From Haematococcus lacustris (Eukaryota > Chlorophyta > Chlorophyceae > Chlamydomonadales > Haematococcaceae), in the NCBI GenBank assembly GCA_030144725.1, contig JASKMD010000005.1, positions 4,339,151 through 4,403,150 on the forward strand: a DNA stretch of 64,000 nucleotides, in the 5' to 3' direction. Under the pieces are notes generated by a model. That model was not told the origin of the DNA, made no database searches, and saw only the letters and a list, made by a program, of their open reading frames with translations. Shown in pieces: positions 58,301 to 64,000 of the stretch (position 1 is its first letter; every line of letters starts with the position of its first letter). A program made the translations under genes and the position numbers.

Positions 58301-61300
58301 GCAGGGGTGCAGGCAGGCGGCAGGGGTGCAGGCAGGCGGCAGGGGTGCAGGCAGGCGGCAGGGGTGCAGGCAGGCGGCAGGGGTGCAGGCAGGCGGCAGG
58401 GGTGCAGGCAGGCGGCAGGGGTGCAGGCAGGCGGCAGGGGTGCAGGCAGGCGGCAGGGGTGCAGGCAGGCGGCAGGGGTGCAGGCAGGCGGCAGGGGTGC
58501 AGGCAGGCGGCAGGGGTGCAGGCAGGCGGCAGGGGTGCAGGCAGGCGGCAGGGGTGCAGGCAGGCGGCAGGGGTGCAGGCAGGCGGCAGGGGTGCAGGCA
58601 GGCGGCAGGGGTGCAGGCAGGCGGCAGGGGTGCAGGCAGGCGGCAGGGGTGCAGGCAGGCGGCAGGGGTGCAGGCAGGCGGCAGGGGTGCAGGCAGGCGG
58701 CAGGGGTGCAGGCAGGCGGCAGGGGTGCAGGCAGGCGGCAGGGGTGCAGGCAGGCGGCAGGGGTGCAGGCAGGCGGCAGGGGTGCAGGCAGGCGGCAGGG
58801 GTGCAGGCAGGCGGCAGGGGTGCAGGCAGGCGGCAGGGGTGCAGGCAGGCGGCAGGGGTGCAGGCAGGCGGCAGGGGTGCAGGCAGGCGGCAGGGGTGCA
58901 GGCAGGCGGCAGGGGTGCAGGCAGGCGGCAGGGGTGCAGGCAGGCGGCAGGGGTGCAGGCAGGCGGCAGGGGTGCAGGCAGGCGGCAGGGGTGCAGGCAG
59001 GCGGCAGGGGTGCAGGCAGGCGGCAGGGGTGCAGGCAGGCGGCAGGGGTGCAGGCAGGCGGCAGGGGTGCAGGCAGGCGGCAGGGGTGCAGGCAGGCGGC
59101 AGGGGTGCAGGCAGGCGGCAGGGGTGCAGGCAGGCGGCAGGGGTGCAGGCAGGCGGCAGGGGTGCAGGCAGGCGGCAGGGGTGCAGGCAGGCGGCAGGGG
59201 TGCAGGCAGGCGGCAGGGGTGCAGGCAGGCGGCAGGGGTGCAGGCAGGCGGCAGGGGTGCAGGCAGGCGGCAGGGGTGCAGGCAGGCGGCAGGGGTGCAG
59301 GCAGGCGGCAGGGGTGCAGGCAGGCGGCAGGGGTGCAGGCAGGCGGCAGGGGTGCAGGCAGGCGGCAGGGGTGCAGGCAGGCGGCAGGGGTGCAGGCAGG
59401 CGGCAGGGGTGCAGGCAGGCGGCAGGGGTGCAGGCAGGCGGCAGGGGTGCAGGCAGGCGGCAGGGGTGCAGGCAGGCGGCAGGGGTGCAGGCAGGCGGCA
59501 GGGGTGCAGGCAGGCGGCAGGGGTGCAGGCAGGCGGCAGGGGTGCAGGCAGGCGGCAGGGGTGCAGGCAGGCGGCAGGGGTGCAGGCAGGCGGCAGGGGT
59601 GCAGGCAGGCGGCAGGGGTGCAGGCAGGCGGCAGGGGTGCAGGCAGGCGGCAGGGGTGCAGGCAGGCGGCAGGGGTGCAGGCAGGCGGCAGGGGTGCAGG
59701 CAGGCGGCAGGGGTGCAGGCAGGCGGCAGGGGTGCAGGCAGGCGGCAGGGGTGCAGGCAGGCGGCAGGGGTGCAGGCAGGCGGCAGGGGTGCAGGCAGGC
59801 GGCAGGGGTGCAGGCAGGCGGCAGGGGTGCAGGCAGGCGGCAGGGGTGCAGGCAGGCGGCAGGGGTGCAGGCAGGCGGCAGGGGTGCAGGCAGGCGGCAG
59901 GGGTGCAGGCAGGCGGCAGGGGTGCAGGCAGGCGGCAGGGGTGCAGGCAGGCGGCAGGGGTGCAGGCAGGCGGCAGGGGTGCAGGCAGGCGGCAGGGGTG
60001 CAGGCAGGCGGCAGGGGTGCAGGCAGGCGGCAGGGGTGCAGGCAGGCGGCAGGGGTGCAGGCAGGCGGCAGGGGTGCAGGCAGGCGGCAGGGGTGCAGGC
60101 AGGCGGCAGGGGTGCAGGCAGGCGGCAGGGGTGCAGGCAGGCGGCAGGGGTGCAGGCAGGCGGCAGGGGTGCAGGCAGGCGGCAGGGGTGCAGGCAGGCG
60201 GCAGGGGTGCAGGCAGGCGGCAGGGGTGCAGGCAGGCGGCAGGGGTGCAGGCAGGCGGCAGGGGTGCAGGCAGGCGGCAGGGGTGCAGGCAGGCGGCAGG
60301 GGTGCAGGCAGGCGGCAGGGGTGCAGGCAGGCGGCAGGGGTGCAGGCAGGCGGCAGGGGTGCAGGCAGGCGGCAGGGGTGCAGGCAGGCGGCAGGGGTGC
60401 AGGCAGGCGGCAGGGGTGCAGGCAGGCGGCAGGGGTGCAGGCAGGCGGCAGGGGTGCAGGCAGGCGGCAGGGGTGCAGGCAGGCGGCAGGGGTGCAGGCA
60501 GGCGGCAGGGGTGCAGGCAGGCGGCAGGGGTGCAGGCAGGCGGCAGGGGTGCAGGCAGGCGGCAGGGGTGCAGGCAGGCGGCAGGGGTGCAGGCAGGCGG
60601 CAGGGGTGCAGGCAGGCGGCAGGGGTGCAGGCAGGCGGCAGGGGTGCAGGCAGGCGGCAGGGGTGCAGGCAGGCGGCAGGGGTGCAGGCAGGCGGCAGGG
60701 GTGCAGGCAGGCGGCAGGGGTGCAGGCAGGCGGCAGGGGTGCAGGCAGGCGGCAGGGGTGCAGGCAGGCGGCAGGGGTGCAGGCAGGCGGCAGGGGTGCA
60801 GGCAGGCGGCAGGGGTGCAGGCAGGCGGCAGGGGTGCAGGCAGGCGGCAGGGGTGCAGGCAGGCGGCAGGGGTGCAGGCAGGCGGCAGGGGTGCAGGCAG
60901 GCGGCAGGGGTGCAGGCAGGCGGCAGGGGTGCAGGCAGGCGGCAGGGGTGCAGGCAGGCGGCAGGGGTGCAGGCAGGCGGCAGGGGTGCAGGCAGGCGGC
61001 AGGGGTGCAGGCAGGCGGCAGGGGTGCAGGCAGGCGGCAGGGGTGCAGGCAGGCGGCAGGGGTGCAGGCAGGCGGCAGGGGTGCAGGCAGGCGGCAGGGG
61101 TGCAGGCAGGCGGCAGGGGTGCAGGCAGGCGGCAGGGGTGCAGGCAGGCGGCAGGGGTGCAGGCAGGCGGCAGGGGTGCAGGCAGGCGGCAGGGGTGCAG
61201 GCAGGCGGCAGGGGTGCAGGCAGGCGGCAGGGGTGCAGGCAGGCGGCAGGGGTGCAGGCAGGCGGCAGGGGTGCAGGCAGGCGGCAGGGGTGCAGGCAGG

Positions 61301-64000
61301 CGGCAGGGGTGCAGGCAGGCGGCAGGGGTGCAGGCAGGCGGCAGGGGTGCAGGCAGGCGGCAGGGGTGCAGGCAGGCGGCAGGGGTGCAGGCAGGCGGCA
61401 GGGGTGCAGGCAGGCGGCAGGGGTGCAGGCAGGCGGCAGGGGTGCAGGCAGGCGGCAGGGGTGCAGGCAGGCGGCAGGGGTGGCAGCGGTTGAGGGGGCG
61501 AGAAGGAGACGAAGGGAAGAGAGGGTAGCTTGTCTCTGCCTGACCTTCTTCAACGGCGCTGCCTTGCGGCCTTTGCCAGACCCTTTGCCTCCACCAGCAG
61601 CAGCAGGCCCGCCACCCCCCTCCTCCTCCCCTTCCTCCTGCTCCTGCTTCCCGGCCGCCATCGCCTTGGCTCTGGGACGCAGCACGCCACCAAAGCCAGC
61701 ATCCTCAGGTGCCTCCCCCTCGACAGCCTCCTGCACAGAAGGCACAACATGACAGAGTATGACCGAACTACGGAGGCGGCGGCGGCGGCAGCGGCAGTGC
61801 CAGCGGCAGCGGCAGCAGCAGCAGCCTCTCAACAGCAGCACGGCCCCTCAAAAGCCTCCCACCTGGGCAATGGAGAGGAAGGAGCGCCGCAGGGCTTCCT
61901 GCTCCTGGTCATAAGCCCGGGCAGAACGGCTCTCCCCGACCCTACCCCTCACACCCTCCTCCTCCTCCTCCTCCTCACCGCTCTCCAACCCTGCCCCCTC
62001 CAGGGCCTGTGGTAGGGGCAGCAGGAAAGGTAGCCAGGTGGGCAGCGTGGCAGGGCGCAGCAGCAGGGAAGCGCTGGTGGCAAGGTAGGCAGCAGCAATG
62101 CATCATGAGCAAGGTGACCAGGGGGAAATGCACCTTCCCGAACATCACAGTGGGTCATTGTGAGCAGCAATACTACTCATGTGGGTGAGAAGCACAGGCT
62201 CAACCAGCTCCTCACAGCCCTGTCCCCTCCCTCCCACCCTCCACCCCTCCCACCCTCCACCCCTCCCACCCCTCCCACCCTCCGCCCCTCCCACCCTCCA
62301 CCCCTCCCACCCTCCGCCCCTCCCACCCTCCACCCCTCCCACCCTCCACCCCTCCCACCCTCCACCCCTCCACCCCTCCCACCCTCCACCCCTCCCACCC
62401 TCCGCCCCTCCGCCCCTCCACCCCTCCCACCCTCCGCCCCTCCACCCCTCCGCCCCTCCCACCCTCCGACCCTTCCACCCTCCGCCCCTCCCACCCTACT
62501 CCCCACACCCTACCGCCTCCCCCTACCTGCTTTGCCAGCACATCTTTCAGGTACAAGGGCTTGCTGCCTTTCTGCTGACTCCCGCCTGCACCCCCAGCCT
62601 CCTGTGCCTTGCCTTCACCCTCGTCCTCTGGCTCAAAGAACCGAGTAGCAGGGTCATAAATGGCAGGGTCCTTGCTCCTAATCCGCAGCAGCGTCTCAAA
62701 GATCTTGGCCTCAGTGCTCTCCGGAATGGCCCCATCATCCTGCCATGGCAGCATGCATGCATGCATGCATGCATGCATGCATGTGTGACCTTCCACAGCA
62801 TGCAGACAGGCGGTGGCGCCAGGTCCCTGACCACTTAAGGAGGATGAAGGAGGCAGCACGCTGACGGCCCAGCGCCCCAGCTGTGCCTCCCGGTGTCGCC
62901 ACCAGCTCACCTCTTCCTCGTCACTGCTGGAGTCTTCGCTAGTGTCCCCCTCAGCACCAGCCACTCGCCCTCCTGCCCGCAGTGCCTGCACAGCCAGCAG
63001 CCAGGGGCTAGAGCCAGTCATGTCAGGCTACTGCCTGCCTGTGTAGTCTCAGCTGTGGCTGCTGACCGCTGCCCGACTCCTGACCTCGCTGCTGCTGCTG
63101 CCACATGTTGCTATGCATGCTCAGCACCCCACCAGCCACAGCCACAGCCACAGCCAGCCAAACCAGCCCAGTGCCATGAGCTAGATGCCAAAGCTGTCCC
63201 TCCATCACATCCTTGTGGGATGCAGCAATTCTACGCGACATCCAAAGAAAGGCACTGCCCACAGTGGGCCTGGTTGGACAGAGGCACAACAGAGTTGGCA
63301 AGTCTAGACAACCGGCAGAAGGCAAAATAGATTATGATAATGATGATACAATGATATTCACAGTCATACTCACAATACTTTATAGTGAACACAACAAAAA
63401 AGGTGGGGTGCAGAATCGGGACTATCAGGAGGGACACAGTTTATTATAGAGACCTTGGGAAGGTGCTGTAGCACTGCATCCCTGGTGGTCACCTGGGTAC
63501 GACCCTGACTGACCTCTGCTGCTGCATAACCACAGCATTGCACTACCTTGAAACTCCAGGAACATGCTAAGGTGTAGGAGTGAGGCCATAGGGACGTCAG
63601 GTGCAGCATGCAGCAGTGCTAGAGTGTGAGATCACTCTAACCACTCCTTGAGTGCCCCACATCAGCTCATCCATTGCTGGAGCCCACCAGCTGCTGAGAA
63701 GGTGTAGTACCTAACACAAAGAGGAGCCAGCTATTGCAGCAAAGCGGCACATTCCACCCCTCCACGCCACCTGCCCCTCCCCACCCCTGCCAGCAGCATG
63801 CATGATGCATGCTGCCGCCTGCCCTGCCCCGGGCCATGCTGTATGACCTGCTCTGCTCTGCTCTGCTGCCGCCCCTGACCTGCTGCTCAAGCTTCCTCGC
63901 AAGCTCCGGATGCTTGGCCTGCAGCCTGTGCAGCTCCTCACGCTTCTTGTTGTGCTGCAAAGACACAGGGCCATGCGCACAGTCGCTTGGTCCCTTCAGC
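52349..64000 (-). CDS. KRI1: KRI1, ribosome-biogenesis factor (5' end beyond window)
   Basis: Exons in the window (minus): 63954-63880, 62985-62911, 62739-62527, 62006-61863, 61730-61545, 56452-56294, 55981-55908, 55795-55607, 55535-55310, 54710-54315, 54080-53941, 53470-53379, 53093-52988, 52916-52349; 880 codons, with the first residues lying beyond 64000. KRI1 is a nucleolar protein needed for 40S subunit assembly, known as a partner of KRR1. Diagnostic blocks in order: NKKREELHRLQAKHPELARK, TLLRIRSKDPAIYD, KPLYLKDVLAKQ, ADRFLRDYILGRGWVDVEEG, DRFEAAYNFRFEEPGSA, TVRRPDERRKNARLARKER, VKRLKNLKKEEIEQR, EGEFDPEAWDRQMAEAFGDD, LSEYYRLDYEG, FKYKEVPASSFGLNVDEILA and HDDKELNQVAGLKRLAPYRE. Acidic runs alternate with basic ones, and the tail is Lys/Arg-rich. 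Intron 61544-56453 is about 5.1 kb and consists mostly of a 19-bp satellite. Confidence 0.95.
54120..54178. repeat. (CAGGGT)n repeat
   Basis: About nine CAGGGT/CAGGGC hexamers in the KRI1 intron between exons 54710-54315 and 54080-53941. Confidence 0.85.
56966..61481. repeat. 19-bp satellite, unit GCAGGCAGGCGGCAGGGGT (~238 copies)
   Basis: About 4.5 kb of tandem 19-mers that look identical from line to line, inside one KRI1 intron. The unit contains no stop in any frame, and 19 is not a multiple of 3, so three plus-strand frames and at least one minus-strand frame remain open through the array. The KRI1 RNA strand is C-rich; the plus strand is G-rich, with GGGG and GG runs able to form quadruplexes. 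The unit also contains CAGG words resembling splice-site borders. Confidence 0.98.
62222..62500. repeat. CCTCCCACCCTCCACCC-type minisatellite
   Basis: About 280 bp of imperfect 9- and 17-bp units (CCACCCCTC, CCACCCTCCGCCCCTC) in the KRI1 intron between exons 62739-62527 and 62006-61863. Confidence 0.9.
62750..62782. repeat. (GCAT)n microsatellite
   Basis: About eight perfect GCAT copies, self-complementary and therefore cruciform-prone, in the KRI1 intron just upstream (sense) of exon 62739-62527. Confidence 0.9.

Noticed and set aside
56966..61481. CRISPR-like array
   Set aside because: The repeats are directly abutting 19-mers with no spacers, in an intron-rich eukaryotic gene, and no cas genes are present.
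56758..61841. ORFs of about 1,500-1,660 codons on both strands
   Set aside because: They are generated by the stop-free 19-bp satellite, which stays open in several frames, and they lie in a KRI1 intron. The repetitive peptide has no codon or domain support.

Overview
The window reads as nuclear DNA of a green alga, most likely a flagellated, chlorophycean (Chlamydomonas/Volvox/Haematococcus-like) species. The support is: genes split into many short exons by GT-AG introns with CTGCAG-type acceptors; the green-algal polyadenylation word TGTAA close behind several stop codons; very G+C-rich, microsatellite-laden introns and Ala/Gly/Gln-rich loops; proteins with plastid/lumen-type leaders; and a WDR93/FAP297-like protein, which belongs to the flagellar central apparatus. 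There are no bacterial operons, and most long ORFs are artefacts of G+C-rich repeats. The species assignment is inference.

I rebuilt ten gene models by following reading frame and splice phase from exon to exon. Left to right: a Coa1-like small protein (+, 533-1863); an 18-exon ABCF ATPase with a plastid-type leader (-, 12345-3315); IMP dehydrogenase (+, 12777-17957); an unrecognised acidic/Cys-rich protein (-, 23238-20626); GID8 (+, 23774-26174); an RNF10-like protein with a degenerate RING (+, 26586-35721); a lumen-type FKBP (-, 38708-35961); a WDR93/FAP297-like WD protein (-, 47652-39418); CYB5D2/neuferricin (-, 51928-48390); and KRI1 (-, from beyond the right edge to 52349). In every model the exon phases agree across all junctions. 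Remaining doubts are stated per gene, mainly first exons and one FKBP junction.

Two gene pairs are divergent across short gaps that probably act as shared promoters: ABCF/IMPDH (about 430 bp) and the unknown gene/GID8 (about 535 bp). RNF10 and FKBP converge with 239 bp between stop codons. FKBP, WDR93, CYB5D2 and KRI1 lie head to tail on the minus strand. The genes are ordinary housekeeping functions (GTP synthesis, ribosome biogenesis, ubiquitin ligase components, translation-type ABC ATPase, flagellum) and do not form one pathway.

The most striking feature is the set of long, almost perfect tandem arrays inside introns: a 19-bp satellite of about 4.5 kb in KRI1, (CCCCA)~104 in GID8, a 12-bp array and (TGCC)~167 in RNF10, and a 26-bp array in WDR93. 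They create spurious ORFs of up to about 1,660 codons in several frames. The longest gene-free stretch (17958-20625) holds an A+T-rich segment with palindromic ends, possibly a small mobile-element relic, and a 71-bp duplication containing a stem-loop. I see no CRISPR array, phage, insertion sequence, rRNA or convincing tRNA, and no clearly new multi-gene system.
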